A stretch of DNA of 64,000 nt from Schizochytrium sp. CCTCC M209059 (taxonomy: Eukaryota; Sar; Bigyra; Thraustochytrida; Thraustochytriidae): the NCBI GenBank assembly GCA_000818945.1, contig KN805379.1, forward strand, positions 331,235-395,234. The letters run 5' to 3'. Below are positions 28,701 through 38,584 of this stretch, one piece after another. The notes under the pieces were generated by a model. That model worked only from the letters and a program-made list of their open reading frames with translations. It was not told where the DNA came from and ran no database searches. Position 1 is the first letter of the stretch. The number at the start of each line of letters is the position of its first letter. The position numbers and the translations under genes were made by a program.

Positions 28701-31700
28701 TTGCGCTCCGTCGTGCCCGTGAATATCTCGAGGCCGGTCCAGCGCATATTTACGCGCCGCCGCTGCACTCGGCGGACCTGCGACAGAAACCAGCGCTTGC
28801 CCACGCCCACAGCGCCATCCGCTCGGTGTTCGCTCTGGTCGCGCATGAAACGAATAAATGTATTGAAGATCTCAAGCCGTCCAGGCACCGATCCCATCGG
28901 GGCAATCAAACATACGTCGTCGTGGAAGAGAGCTTCACCAGCCGAGGCGCGACGCGGATGGCCCACGGGCCGTCTCGGAGGTGTTTTGGGTGCCTCGAGA
29001 CTCCGTGTCGACGTTTCATCGAGAGCATGCGTATGCTTTAGATCGGACGAGCTGTGTTCGAGCGGGCGTTTTGCAAGTGCCCCACTCGACACCGTGACAC
29101 CAATGGCACGCGCTTCTTGAAGTTCACGAAAAAGATTCAGCCTCGAACCGGCCTCAGACTCGTTTCGCTCGTGCATTGCATGGCGCTCGCCTCCCGCGTC
29201 CTGCCTTGAGACTGAACCAGCATCCTGGCCGCTCTTGTTACTGTCAGGGACAGCCTTGGACTTGGCCCTATCCATGAGACGCGACGGCCGAGATCTTGAG
29301 GACGCCTCGCGATGATCATTGGCACTTGGATTGGCCCGAATTTTAAGGCGAAGTCGCGTATGGGAGGTCTCGCAAACGTCGAGCTTGCTGAAACGAACGT
29401 CGCTGGACCGGCCTTCGCCCCACGTTCCTCGCTCGTGCGCCACCTGCCGGAGGACGTTGGACCACGTTGCAAGAGCATGCTTCTCCCGCGTTTTCGAGAT
29501 GACACTTTTCTTCTCACGCTGGCGGATTTCTCTCCGACGCAATTGCGCCGTATCAGCACGAAGCTGCCGCAACCACCGCGCAACATCGCGATCTGGGCGA
29601 TACGTTCCGGAGCCTAGCGCTTGAAGTGACACGCGCGAGAGCCTGCGCGCGAGCATGGACGCCGGCGTTTCACCTGTTGGGCCACCACCAATGAGCGCAA
29701 GCGCATTCTCCTCACGCTGCATCCGGACCTTGCAGCGCTCGGCAAAACGAGAAACTACATCAGGCACGTCGATGCGCGAGCTTAGGTCGGGGCGAGGGTT
29801 CGCAGTAAGATATTCGTTCAACGCGTCCATTTCCAAAGCCATGTACCGCAAGGAGTCTACCGTTAGCGAAGCCTCGTGGTCGAGCAAAAGGGAAAGAGCC
29901 GATAGTGCGCGCTCCAGCTCAACGCGAGCGGGAACTTGCGTGTCCTGTGGCGCACGCAAGCATGCTGCAGGGACTGCAAGCAACATAGTAATTACTGGTG
30001 CCTGTAACTCGAGACGAAGCACACAGCACTTGCAACGGCAGTTCGTAGGATTATGAACGGCAGCTCTCCGGGTCGGCTTCCCAGAGGAGGACTTGTCGTT
30101 CTGTCCTGCGCGTGAAGTGGGTCCGCTTGACGCCCCTCTATAAAGATTCGCATCGTGTCCTCTCGGCCCAAACGACAGAGGCGAGACGTCGAGGTCATCC
30201 AAGACCGCCAAAAGTGTGTAAAACGCTTGCATCCAGAGGTCCTCAGAACCAACCTCGCCTGCGCCGGCACCACCATATTGCATTCCTGCAAAGGGATGCG
30301 GTCCCTCCGGAAAGGGTGCCATGGATGCAGCAACGACCCTGGAAAGAAGGGTTACCATATTATGCCCAATCGTCAGCTTGTCGTCGGAAGACATGGCCCG
30401 GAGCCTCTCTCTCGATTTTGCAACGGCGCCGAGGCTAACAAGAGCCCCAAGGTGCCGCCTCACAACGGACGAGGCTTCCGCAGCGTCCAGCGCGCGAATA
30501 ATCTCGAGCGTTCCCTCGAGCGCAGTGGGTCCTGCAAGAATTGTTGCTTTGGACAAAGGCCGGCGTGCTGCGTCCGTCGCAATTTGCAAAAGTTCTTTGC
30601 AATGCACAAAGTCAAAGATGGTCACCACACGCGTAAAACACGCACAAGGGCCGCCATCGTTACACTGGGAAATGGTGGAACAGGCAGCCTCAACCAAATG
30701 CATTTGCCAGTGTGGTACTTGCAAGAATGCCTTCCAGTTATCTTGTGATTGAACGAGTCCCCAGAGCTCATTGAGGCCGTGCTGCTTGCGGGGCCCGCAA
30801 GACAGCCGCGCAATGACCCCAGAGAGGAGGACCTGAAGGGCTTTGGGGAACCCCAAGCTTCGCTCTTGACCACGCCATACCACTGCAAGATCGGCAGTCT
30901 TTACGAGAAGAGCATTCAAGTTCTCTTCGTGGTGTTCCCATGCGAGGTCTCGTGAGGCCACCGAGCCTGCCAGAATGGAGGCTATTGCAGTCCAAGTGGA
31001 CGCTAGTTGCTGTGTTTGAAGGGCTTGTCGGGAGCGTAAGATACGAAAGAGTTCCAGAGCCGCAAGCACTGTGGCCCGGTCTTGCGAGGCCATCAGCGCA
31101 ATAAGAACGTCCGCGGCAACATTACGTACGCGAGCGGGCGAACCATCTTCCCAGCCTGAAGAAATCGAGGACTGCGAGTTCACCGAGGCCACAGAAGAAG
31201 CCTCATCGGCGCTTTCTCCGAGACCATCATCCTCAACGGGAATTTCTATGTTGAAGCATTGAACCACAAATTTAGCCTCGATCCTTGACAATGCGCAAAA
31301 GCTATTGAGCAGGGGGGCGAGCAAAGGAGCGTCTAAATGGACGCTGCACATGAGCGAAACGAGTGCCATGATTTCGCCGCCACTCGCTCGCGATACACGC
31401 ATATTTTCCACGGCCTGTTGCAGCATATTAGTCAGCTCCAGAGAGGCTTCCGTGCCGAGTCGCCTCTCCATTGCACCTGCGTCCAATACATACGTCATGT
31501 CTGTCCACAGCGCCCGCGCCTTGTCGCGCGCAGAGGCTCCAACGAAGAGGTTTTCGCCGCCGTGGCGAGCAGAGACATCGCCGCTCACTTCCGAAGAATG
31601 CCGGTCTGGGGCGACCAGAGGCAGCGAGGGCAAACTCGACGCAGGAAAGGCGAGTGTATTCCCCTCTTCATCAACAACAGGGCTCGATTGCAAACCTTGT

Positions 31701-34700
31701 AGACCTGGCGTCAAGGGGCTCACAGGTTCCAGAGCCATGCCTGCGAGCGAAACCTCGGAAATTGGGTCAAAGATGACGCTACGTGACATTTTCGACCCCA
31801 AGCGCTCTGCCGGGGTCTGCTTTCGGGCGTCTCCGTCGCTCGATGTCTGGTTCGAAGGCTGCGAGGCTACGCCCAACACCACAGGCCGGGACCTACCGAC
31901 AAGTTCGTCAACAATGAATGCAACGCCAATAAGCGAACGGAAGATCTCGGGTCGATTCGTGCAAGCGCGACGGGCCGCCTCCACCATGGGGCCTGCGAGA
32001 TTTGTTGTATCTGATTTTGCCCAAATATCTGCGCAGAGAATGACCTGACGGACACCTTGTTTGAGAAGGACCGGGTCGTTCTCGAGTCTGCCTACCAGGT
32101 ACTCGGCGCCAAGCAAGGTGTCTGGGCCAATGCAATCGGCGGAAAGGCGACGTAACAAATAAGAAACAACTGCGAGACCGTCCGAGAGCAGCGAGCGTGC
32201 GGCGACCGATGCGCGTCCGACAGATACGAGCTTGCCAAGAAGATGCAAAGCACAACCGGCAAGCGTGGGCCCACCCTCGAGGGCTAATAAGGGGAAAACC
32301 GCTTGCATCCCTCCAATGGAAAGCATGGCTTTGCGCGCGCCTCGTTGCAGGCAAACACGGGCACCCTCGTCCGCAGTCTGTGCCGCAAAGGGGCGCCTCC
32401 CCAGAAAGAGTGAAGAAGCATGCCGACTCACATCCATGAATACTTTGCCTTCGCGCGCCGAGGCTCGCTCGTCTAGCTCCAGAGCAACATGGTTGTGCCG
32501 CACGGAAGCCAGCTTACCCGTGCAGAGAGCATGAATGTCTGAACTCGAAAGCGCGGCAGCCCAGAATTTGATTGCGCTCAAGCACCCATGCAAGGTGCAA
32601 CCCATGTCTGCATTTGTACCGATCGTCCACGAAGACAACCCAATGCTTCCGAGCGGGATGCCGCAACGCCCTTCCTGGCGCAGCCGAGGTCTGCCATTAA
32701 TGTAAATGGAGGCATAGTCCTGCGCACTGCCGGCGAACAGCCCCGTTGGCTTCTCACGCGATATTACGAGGGCCACATGATACCAGCGCGCAGGCTGGAT
32801 CTCAGAAGCAGCAGGATAACTCCGTGTTTGCCCCCGCGTGCGGATCGCTACAGTCAGAATGCCATGATCCACGTAAAATCCCACGCCCTCCTTGCGAGAT
32901 CGACTACAGATTTCGAAAAGAGTCGCGTTCGAGTCTGTTCCATGCAAAAGGATCCAAGCCGAGAAACTGAGACTGTCCTTGCTGGGCCAGGGTGGAGAGA
33001 ATGAAGAATCTGCGGACGGAGACGTGTCCGCGTCAACATCAGGGTTGTGCTCAAGATCAAGGCTTCCTGCACCTGGAAGGGAAATGGAGAAGTTCACACG
33101 AAGGCCGCTCTGCACGCCTGCAAAGTAAAAGAAAGAGCGCCCACGCTCAAAGACAGAGTTTACAGTACGTGCAAGGTCAGCGACGAGGCTCGGTTGCTCG
33201 GACACGGTCCAAATCTTCCGGAACAGAGCCTTGAGCTGGCGCACCGAGGTCTGTGCGCAAGCGAGGGCGGCCATGATCTGCAGAGCATAAAGTCGGGATT
33301 CGCTATCCATGCGCTCGATGCGGGCGAGTAAATGCAGTACCAGAGGTTGCTGTAAAATAATGAGCGCCGAGGCATTTACGCCGGACTCAATATAGTCAAA
33401 GGGGTCCATCTCGGCGACCTGGGCGTCGACGCCGCCATCTTTGAGTGCAAATTCCGGAAGGTGGAATCGTGTACCCGGACTTTCATCTTCGTCATACAGA
33501 GTGCTGGTTTCTGATTCGCTGCTGTTTTGCAGCAAGCCCTGATCCTCGCTAACGCGGCGACTTTGGAGCGCGCATACGAGTCCGCGCAGCACAATAAGAG
33601 TCGCGCGGAATAGGGTCGGATATAAATCTTGGGCGTGGAGAAGGACGACCACAACTACATCCATGGCCTTGGCGTTCAAAATCAGTTTGCTTCCAGCTGG
33701 AGGAAGATGGGCAAAACGCCCAGTTTTGGCGTAATACGTGAAGGCTCGCTTCGCGTCAAATGCCATTGCCAAGGCAGCGGAGAGCGCGCTTGCGACATCA
33801 GCCTCAGACTGACAAGTTTTCACCAAGAGCGGCCCGAGGTCCGCGTACAAGGCAGCAGTTTGTGGACTCGTACGAACGGTTCGGTTGTGCGCCAAAAGAC
33901 GAGTGAGGGTGCGCATCGTGTGAAGTGCAACTAAGCAACGCTGTTCCCGGTCTGGGCACGCGCTAACAAAGTAAAGGAGGTCATCCACGAGACTGAATTC
34001 GGTCCAAAGCGTAGCGATTGTCGTCGATGCCGCCATGGAGGCGAAAAGATCGTGGAAGAATTCGACCTTTGTTGCATACGCTTCTTGAGGTTTCGCTTTG
34101 TATTCGCGATCAATCTCATCTCGGATGGCCCTCAAAAGCTGCCGAGCGTCTGCGTGATCGAGGAGGTGATGCCACAACACTTTGAAGATGTTTGCAAGCG
34201 CAGAACTCACCGCTGCGTCGTTACGAATGCCTCGCCGAGCAAGCATTGTAAAGAGATCGCCTCTAACAGCTTGACTCAGTGTGCCACTCGTGCGAGCTTG
34301 GTGCAGAATAGCATCGAGGATGGCCCAGGCGCAACACTCCATCGCCCAGGGCAAGGGCGGAGACCTCTGCAGCCCGAGAATATCTAATAATTGGCCGATT
34401 CTCCGGTCGCCGAGCGTTGGTGCTTCGCCAATGAGCATGGTCGCCGTGAGAACAACGAGAGCCTCGCTGGATCCAAGCTTGGAGCGCACGCGTTCGTGGA
34501 GCTCTGGCATGGTGGTGCACGCAGCATGAAAGAGATCGAGACGCGAATGGGCGTCGATCGACTTGAGCCATTGCTGTTTGATGGCTAAATCATCGCATTG
34601 CGACTCGAAGACAAAGCGGGGGTATTGTACAAAAACTCTGTCTAGATTCGTGTCGAGGCGACGAAGTACGGTAAAGAGAGCACGCTTAAGCTTGCAAGAA

Positions 34701-36070
34701 GACGTTGCAGTTAACTTCTCGACAATGTAATCAGTGGCGTGTTCCCGGAGAGTGGGGTCCATCACGTTTGAAATGAATCCTTCGGTCACAGCGAGGAGGC
34801 CTCGGTCATCGCGGCGCGGTCTGGAGTCCAAAGCAAAGGTGCCGTCGACCGCGAAGCAAGTCATTGCACCGACGCATACGTCCGGGACAGTGGCAACATA
34901 GCGTGAACATGGGTCGTCATCCCAAGAATACGAAGAGAGTTCCTCGCAGAGCACACTGCAAACCTGGTGCACTGCAGTTTTGGTGAAGGCGCGCAGCATA
35001 AACTTGCTCGAGTATAGCGTTGATATAGCGGCTGCCGAAATGACAATGTCAGCGTGGGCTCGAGCGATTGGGCTAGAAAGGATGTCGACAATAGCGTGCG
35101 TCTCTGTCTCCATATCTTCAAAAATGCGTGAAAACACCGACGAGCAGCCGTGAAATTTGCGCGAAAGGTAAAGCGCGGCCCCGTTGGCCTGAAGAGCAGC
35201 ATCGAGCGTGCACGAGAGCCAGGAAGAATCGGCGTTCAGCACGAGCAGATTCCACACACGATGGACAGTTTGGACGAGAACGGGAAGAAATTGTGATGTG
35301 AGCACCAAATAATAGTCTGCGCCTTCTGGTTGAAGATCTGGCTTGACGCTGGCCAGGTCGAGACATCGCCAGTCCCCTGGAAGGCAGGTTGAGCAGCAAA
35401 GCTCGCACACGGCGAGAACTAGCGTGGCGGCTTCGCGCTGGCGAGCGACCGAAATGACCGGGACGCCTTGGCGTTGGCGCGAGGTTGTTGTTTTTGCTGC
35501 TCCTGCTGCTGCTCCTGCTGCTGCCCCCTCTGCTGTTGACAAGGGTGAGTCGCCTACATTCGCGAAACCATCTTTGAGAACAGCATCAAGAAAGAGCGAA
35601 GACTCCTGCAAAAGGGAACCTCGAAGCGTTTCGGGAACGGGCCACGAAAAGTGCAAAGCAATAGCGGTGGCGACCTGGCAGATACTTATCGTGTCCTGGG
35701 TCCCGTTGCTGCCTTTGAGCAATGCAAGTATAGCTTCTCCGAAGACAGCATGGACACCCACCTCACAGTCCAGCGTCGCGGCAGCGTTTTGCAATTCTTC
35801 TTGAAAAGCAAGCGATTCAATTCCAGACGCTTGCGCATGTTCAAGAAGTTTACGTGTCTTTTCGATGGCAAGGGATCTGTGGAAGGCCTCAATCTCTGAG
35901 AGCTTGGCCTCAGAGATCTGCTCGCGATTGCCAAAATCGTCGCGTCTCTGGTGCTGTGAGCTCCCGCTCCCCCTGCGCGAGGATCTTCTACCGCTCCCGC
36001 CGCCGCTGGTGCCGTCTCTGGTGCTGCTGCCGCCGGCCCCAAGGTCGTCACGTGAGCGCCCCTGGCCCAT
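25751..36070 (-). CDS. Neurobeachin/LRBA-like BEACH-domain protein
   Basis: A giant 3,439-residue scaffold in one exon. BEACH proteins organise vesicle traffic, lysosome size and autophagy. Order of parts: an Arg/Ser/Gly-rich N-terminus; long helical ARM-like region; ConA-like/LamG domain (about 1024-1181: SFSAWILLHG, WYHVALVI, WTIGTNADMG); DUF4704-like helices (MQAVFPLLALEGG); PH-BEACH (about 2384-2475: MGSVPGRLEIFNTFIRF); BEACH (about 2500-2790: LSNLEYLMILNDFAGRSY, PWHFGSHYSS, LPEFFCNPEFL, WIDLTFGNKQQG); a Ser-rich insert (about 3030-3060); and WD40 repeats to the end (SADCCVFVWR, SASLDGT). The frame is open to 36115 but begins there with GTG; the first ATG is at 36070. That gives MGQGRSRDD, a good N-myristoylation context. 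Confidence 0.95.
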   Translation of the reverse strand: MGQGRSRDDLGAGGSSTRDGTSGGGSGRRSSRRGSGSSQHQRRDDFGNREQISEAKLSEIEAFHRSLAIEKTRKLLEHAQASGIESLAFQEELQNAAATLDCEVGVHAVFGEAILALLKGSNGTQDTISICQVATAIALHFSWPVPETLRGSLLQESSLFLDAVLKDGFANVGDSPLSTAEGAAAGAAAGAAKTTTSRQRQGVPVISVARQREAATLVLAVCELCCSTCLPGDWRCLDLASVKPDLQPEGADYYLVLTSQFLPVLVQTVHRVWNLLVLNADSSWLSCTLDAALQANGAALYLSRKFHGCSSVFSRIFEDMETETHAIVDILSSPIARAHADIVISAAAISTLYSSKFMLRAFTKTAVHQVCSVLCEELSSYSWDDDPCSRYVATVPDVCVGAMTCFAVDGTFALDSRPRRDDRGLLAVTEGFISNVMDPTLREHATDYIVEKLTATSSCKLKRALFTVLRRLDTNLDRVFVQYPRFVFESQCDDLAIKQQWLKSIDAHSRLDLFHAACTTMPELHERVRSKLGSSEALVVLTATMLIGEAPTLGDRRIGQLLDILGLQRSPPLPWAMECCAWAILDAILHQARTSGTLSQAVRGDLFTMLARRGIRNDAAVSSALANIFKVLWHHLLDHADARQLLRAIRDEIDREYKAKPQEAYATKVEFFHDLFASMAASTTIATLWTEFSLVDDLLYFVSACPDREQRCLVALHTMRTLTRLLAHNRTVRTSPQTAALYADLGPLLVKTCQSEADVASALSAALAMAFDAKRAFTYYAKTGRFAHLPPAGSKLILNAKAMDVVVVVLLHAQDLYPTLFRATLIVLRGLVCALQSRRVSEDQGLLQNSSESETSTLYDEDESPGTRFHLPEFALKDGGVDAQVAEMDPFDYIESGVNASALIILQQPLVLHLLARIERMDSESRLYALQIMAALACAQTSVRQLKALFRKIWTVSEQPSLVADLARTVNSVFERGRSFFYFAGVQSGLRVNFSISLPGAGSLDLEHNPDVDADTSPSADSSFSPPWPSKDSLSFSAWILLHGTDSNATLFEICSRSRKEGVGFYVDHGILTVAIRTRGQTRSYPAASEIQPARWYHVALVISREKPTGLFAGSAQDYASIYINGRPRLRQEGRCGIPLGSIGLSSWTIGTNADMGCTLHGCLSAIKFWAAALSSSDIHALCTGKLASVRHNHVALELDERASAREGKVFMDVSRHASSLFLGRRPFAAQTADEGARVCLQRGARKAMLSIGGMQAVFPLLALEGGPTLAGCALHLLGKLVSVGRASVAARSLLSDGLAVVSYLLRRLSADCIGPDTLLGAEYLVGRLENDPVLLKQGVRQVILCADIWAKSDTTNLAGPMVEAARRACTNRPEIFRSLIGVAFIVDELVGRSRPVVLGVASQPSNQTSSDGDARKQTPAERLGSKMSRSVIFDPISEVSLAGMALEPVSPLTPGLQGLQSSPVVDEEGNTLAFPASSLPSLPLVAPDRHSSEVSGDVSARHGGENLFVGASARDKARALWTDMTYVLDAGAMERRLGTEASLELTNMLQQAVENMRVSRASGGEIMALVSLMCSVHLDAPLLAPLLNSFCALSRIEAKFVVQCFNIEIPVEDDGLGESADEASSVASVNSQSSISSGWEDGSPARVRNVAADVLIALMASQDRATVLAALELFRILRSRQALQTQQLASTWTAIASILAGSVASRDLAWEHHEENLNALLVKTADLAVVWRGQERSLGFPKALQVLLSGVIARLSCGPRKQHGLNELWGLVQSQDNWKAFLQVPHWQMHLVEAACSTISQCNDGGPCACFTRVVTIFDFVHCKELLQIATDAARRPLSKATILAGPTALEGTLEIIRALDAAEASSVVRRHLGALVSLGAVAKSRERLRAMSSDDKLTIGHNMVTLLSRVVAASMAPFPEGPHPFAGMQYGGAGAGEVGSEDLWMQAFYTLLAVLDDLDVSPLSFGPRGHDANLYRGASSGPTSRAGQNDKSSSGKPTRRAAVHNPTNCRCKCCVLRLELQAPVITMLLAVPAACLRAPQDTQVPARVELERALSALSLLLDHEASLTVDSLRYMALEMDALNEYLTANPRPDLSSRIDVPDVVSRFAERCKVRMQREENALALIGGGPTGETPASMLARRLSRVSLQALGSGTYRPDRDVARWLRQLRADTAQLRRREIRQREKKSVISKTREKHALATWSNVLRQVAHERGTWGEGRSSDVRFSKLDVCETSHTRLRLKIRANPSANDHREASSRSRPSRLMDRAKSKAVPDSNKSGQDAGSVSRQDAGGERHAMHERNESEAGSRLNLFRELQEARAIGVTVSSGALAKRPLEHSSSDLKHTHALDETSTRSLEAPKTPPRRPVGHPRRASAGEALFHDDVCLIAPMGSVPGRLEIFNTFIRFMRDQSEHRADGAVGVGKRWFLSQVRRVQRRRVNMRWTGLEIFTGTTERKSYLFDIGSGSDRCNVAAKHLGRLIEQDDASWTPSERAARSGAQEAWIEGRLSNLEYLMILNDFAGRSYSDLAQYPVLPWVLADYTSETIDLEKPESFRDLRFPIGAQTEAKRSELRSKFEDSTRDYRNISPVTSSQGGLFRWPLLSSAEDRQLQEQKHGDVNVLQGPPWHFGSHYSSRGSVLWYLLRLEPFTTLHIQLQGGRFDHADRQFDSIAMAFDFATRVSPRELLPEFFCNPEFLRNSAGFDLGTKQDGTRIDDVILPPWAKTPEDFIRTNRDALESAHVSSHLHHWIDLTFGNKQQGPEAVEAVNVYFHLMYEGAVDLDYLERVRPDLHRTVQRMVEEYGQSPPVLFDRPHSQRRKRLPMYRGISNGDVPTAAKCDNARWVQTLIRQPSFKDDPIEWSSPVFNIGVVSSLIPFGLGGNKRYELIEHMGRQYDVRHVLMVTQRQIAVMVYIISAKREFANPAEIFTTWETLGQVGGLRAERYQLTFGAARQWGGFACLPGLCRDKVTHAGLIDRGLLDGRRVTPSVHGVAGAVAAAISVDGGTREGHQGLGPNTPGKGARFSKHTRAMLSASPGAAPAFYGEMNDATGTPSSSSSSPLPSSLSTSPSFPGTSPSMASVTLSSVGATSSSIAGAASADATLLSPLPAVNMVSSGHTSAGVSGPVKALVGASEIPADARNLLRMMAVGSYDNSFRVSTFDWAPTADGSVLFGSLPPRHPFVRRQDSKLSQDEVFKMHTDLTTCVVASEDGAYVLTGSADCCVFVWRVHRETLVLDNVLLGHDDAVTSIAVSAALDLVVSASLDGTCIVHTLEQANYVRSLGFTAPKPAAGNNVDKDFPAGSSASDLSDDGNGPAVVVDKTSALWVGIAPSLTPSICVWHAPTQSLISYSVNGRKLGDYVSPVNLLYFTFSLDGELLVCVTERSTVLVLRSHSMELLQETEPSAQKPTSITALDAAPLHRFLVSLSDGSFGVLHVGDSKQF

Positions 36071-37180
36071 GTTTTTTCCGTCAAGGGAAAGAGGGATGGA
36101 GTGCGCCCTTTTCACGTAGCCCAGCCCACCTTGACGCGTCCACCGCCGCGGCAGGCGGCAGCCGCCGGCGAGCGAGAGTGGGTCTCACCCACTCACGACC
36201 ACGGCCGAGCCTGCTGTGGCCCGGCCTCACGGAGCAGCCCGAGCCGCGCTCAGGGCTCGAGCCGAGTTCGGGTTCGCGCGTTTGTTTGTTTGTTTGTTTG
36301 TTTGTTTGTTTGTTTGATTGTTTGTTTGTTTGATTGTTTGCTTCTTTCGTTATTTGCTTCTTTGCATACTGTAAGATTACAGTTCAAACAGTGGATAAAA
36401 GCGACAGTGGGCAATGGATTGTTTGTCTTCGGCTCTTTTCTTTTGCTTTTACAACGGCGAAAGTCACGGCAGGAGAAGGAGGGAGGAGCCATCTAGAACT
36501 CACGATTCGAAGCGTGTAGCGGTGGCGGCGGGAGCACTCGCAAAGCAACGAAGAAGACCAAGGCGCTCATGGATCTTATTACTCTTGCACACGTATACGC
36601 AGTAGGCCTAGGCCTAGTCTGACTCTGATCATTTTTTTAAGGAGCTCACTACCGCGACATTTAAAAGCACCGGAAGAGCCAAATTATCCTCGTGTCGCTC
36701 GCATGGACATCCTTTTTGCCGGAGAGAGATCGAACAAAGTACGAGGTTGATCCTACATGCTATTATATCTATCCCCGAGAAATTGGGCCTAATGCTGGTA
36801 TCTATCCGAGTCATGATGATCTATCCCTGTAAAACTGGGCCAAAGTGAAATAAGAGATCCGTTGATGATGACCTCAAGTGCCACAGTGCAGTGTCAGCGG
36901 CAGTAGCAGGGAGCCTGCGTCATATTATTCATCACTCGGCAGCATCATCATCTCCGGCTGAGCAGTGGCAGCGAGCGTCATTGCGCGCGAGTCTGACTCA
37001 TTCTCATGCCATTGCTGTAGATGACAAACGTTGTCGCGCAACACAGTGAGCAAGCTAGCTCGTTCGTGAGCTCACCATTTGCGAACGAGAACACGCCGTC
37101 ACAGAATCTATTTACCGTGCAAGCGCGCACGGCATAGGCAGGGCAAAAAAGAGTGAGGCGCGAGAAGCAATAATACAAAG
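36071..37180. promoter_or_regulatory. Divergent intergenic region between BEACH gene and orphan acidic gene
   Basis: Contains a GTTT microsatellite (36279-36340), a 14-base palindrome TAGGCCTAGGCCTA (36603-36616) and two imperfect 23-base repeats (36767-36789 and 36819-36841; ATCTATCC...GGGCC). This is lower-GC than its surroundings. It probably holds both promoters; no RNA gene could be recognised. Confidence 0.45.
36279..36340. repeat. GTTT tetranucleotide microsatellite
   Basis: About fifteen TTTG units with two GATT interruptions, located about 210-270 bases upstream of the BEACH start codon on its template side. Confidence 0.9.
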
Positions 37181-38232
37181 ATGATTGGTGGTCTTTGGAC
37201 GAGCGATGAAGATTTCGACGTCCGGGCCACCACCATGATGAACTCAAGAAAGGGCTTCGAAGAACATGGTGGTCGCCTCTACGAAGATAGCAGCACCGAC
37301 GAAGAGGAGTCGAAAGAAGCTGGCGCAGAAAACTTGAAGAACTCGGGTCATCTCGTTAGGATACCCAACGCAATCAAGAACAATGCTCAGACGAAGCGGA
37401 AAACACATACATCAATATTGCATGCTGATACTGTCGCATTTGACAACAGCACAACCAACGTCGAAGCTAAGAACGAGGATTTTAGCAACGGAGTTCATAA
37501 ATTTACAAAGGCGCCGTCGATTATATCTTTTGCAGAGGAAGCCGACAGCGAAAAGGATGCGGCAAGTACGCTGATCCACGAACAAGAGGACGCCGAAACA
37601 AGAAAATCTGGTTCGAGGAGATCTTGGGATTACATTTACAACTCAAGCTCAATGGATCCACTGATTTCAACAAGGTCTCACGGTGCACCAGCTGCATTGA
37701 GCGAGTCGAAAGTCACAGACGAAGAGGAAAGAATCTGGGCCCCGATTGGCGAAATGAGTCGTCTCATTCGCTTCAAACGAGATGGTACAATTGAGGTGCA
37801 CGTGGAAAACCGCTATGGTGGACAACGCGAGCAAAAGCAGAGCCACACTCCTGACGCGCAGTTGGCGTCTCGTCTTGCGAATACACGTCGATCAATTGAA
37901 GAACTCGAAGAGGACGTCGATGAGCCCCTTCGTATCATTCGCGAACAAGACGAGTATCAGCAAAAGTTGTTGGCGAAGATTCGAGCACGTCTCCAAGTAC
38001 GAAGAAGTCCTTCCATGAGCGATGCAACGGAAAGCGATGGTCTCCAAGAAAAGGAAGCGGGGGGAAAAGAATCAGCAAGTGAGATCAAGGGAACATCGAG
38101 GCCGAGACCTTCTCCCGTAGACTTGGCTTCGCGCGGCGCCGAGCTGGCTTCGCGTAGCGCCGAAGTTGCCATGGTAAATAAACCACAACGAGCGAAGGAA
38201 CACGTTCTGCTCTTTGCCGATTGGCTTGCACG

Positions 38233-38263
<31 letters not shown>

Positions 38264-38584
38264 ACCAACACAGACGTAAACGCAGACACATACAAAGACA
38301 CAGACACAGATTCACAAATAGATGCGAACGTAGACTTGGACCAAAAAAGAGGAACGAAGAGCTCAGAAGATGAAGAGGACAAGGCGATGAAGAGATATGA
38401 ACCTGAAGCTGAAGTGGAGGTTTTGCGCGCACAAGTCGAGCGTCTGCGCGCCAAGCTTCGTGCTCGGGCTCTTGAACTGCACGCGAGGCCCTTCAACAAC
38501 GGTGAGACTGTGGACGAGTTGCTGAGCGATGCCCAGCGTTTCGGACTTCGCGCCTTGCAGCGTTCTCGCCGCGCCAGTGCCTGA
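37181..38584 (+). CDS. Orphan acidic protein with Asp-Ala repeats and C-terminal coiled coil
   Basis: I do not recognise this 467-residue protein. It is highly charged (many Glu/Asp, Lys/Arg), starts MIGGLWTSDEDFD, and lacks membrane segments or a signal peptide. A short Asp-Ala/Asp-Thr repeat (about 347-385) arises from a GCAGAC hexamer array in the DNA. The C-terminus (about 405-450) has regular Leu/Val/Ala heptad-like spacing (VEVLRAQVERLRAKLRARAL), predicting a coiled coil. Segment EERIWAPIGEMSRLIRFKRDG (starting near 185) is the most order-promoting part and could be a small domain. The lower GC and non-repetitive codons support a real gene. Function unknown. Confidence 0.65.

Noticed and set aside
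29312..34587. Many plus-strand frames of 60-250 residues opposite the BEACH gene
   Set aside because: Antisense shadows of a strongly supported gene; none has recognisable protein features.
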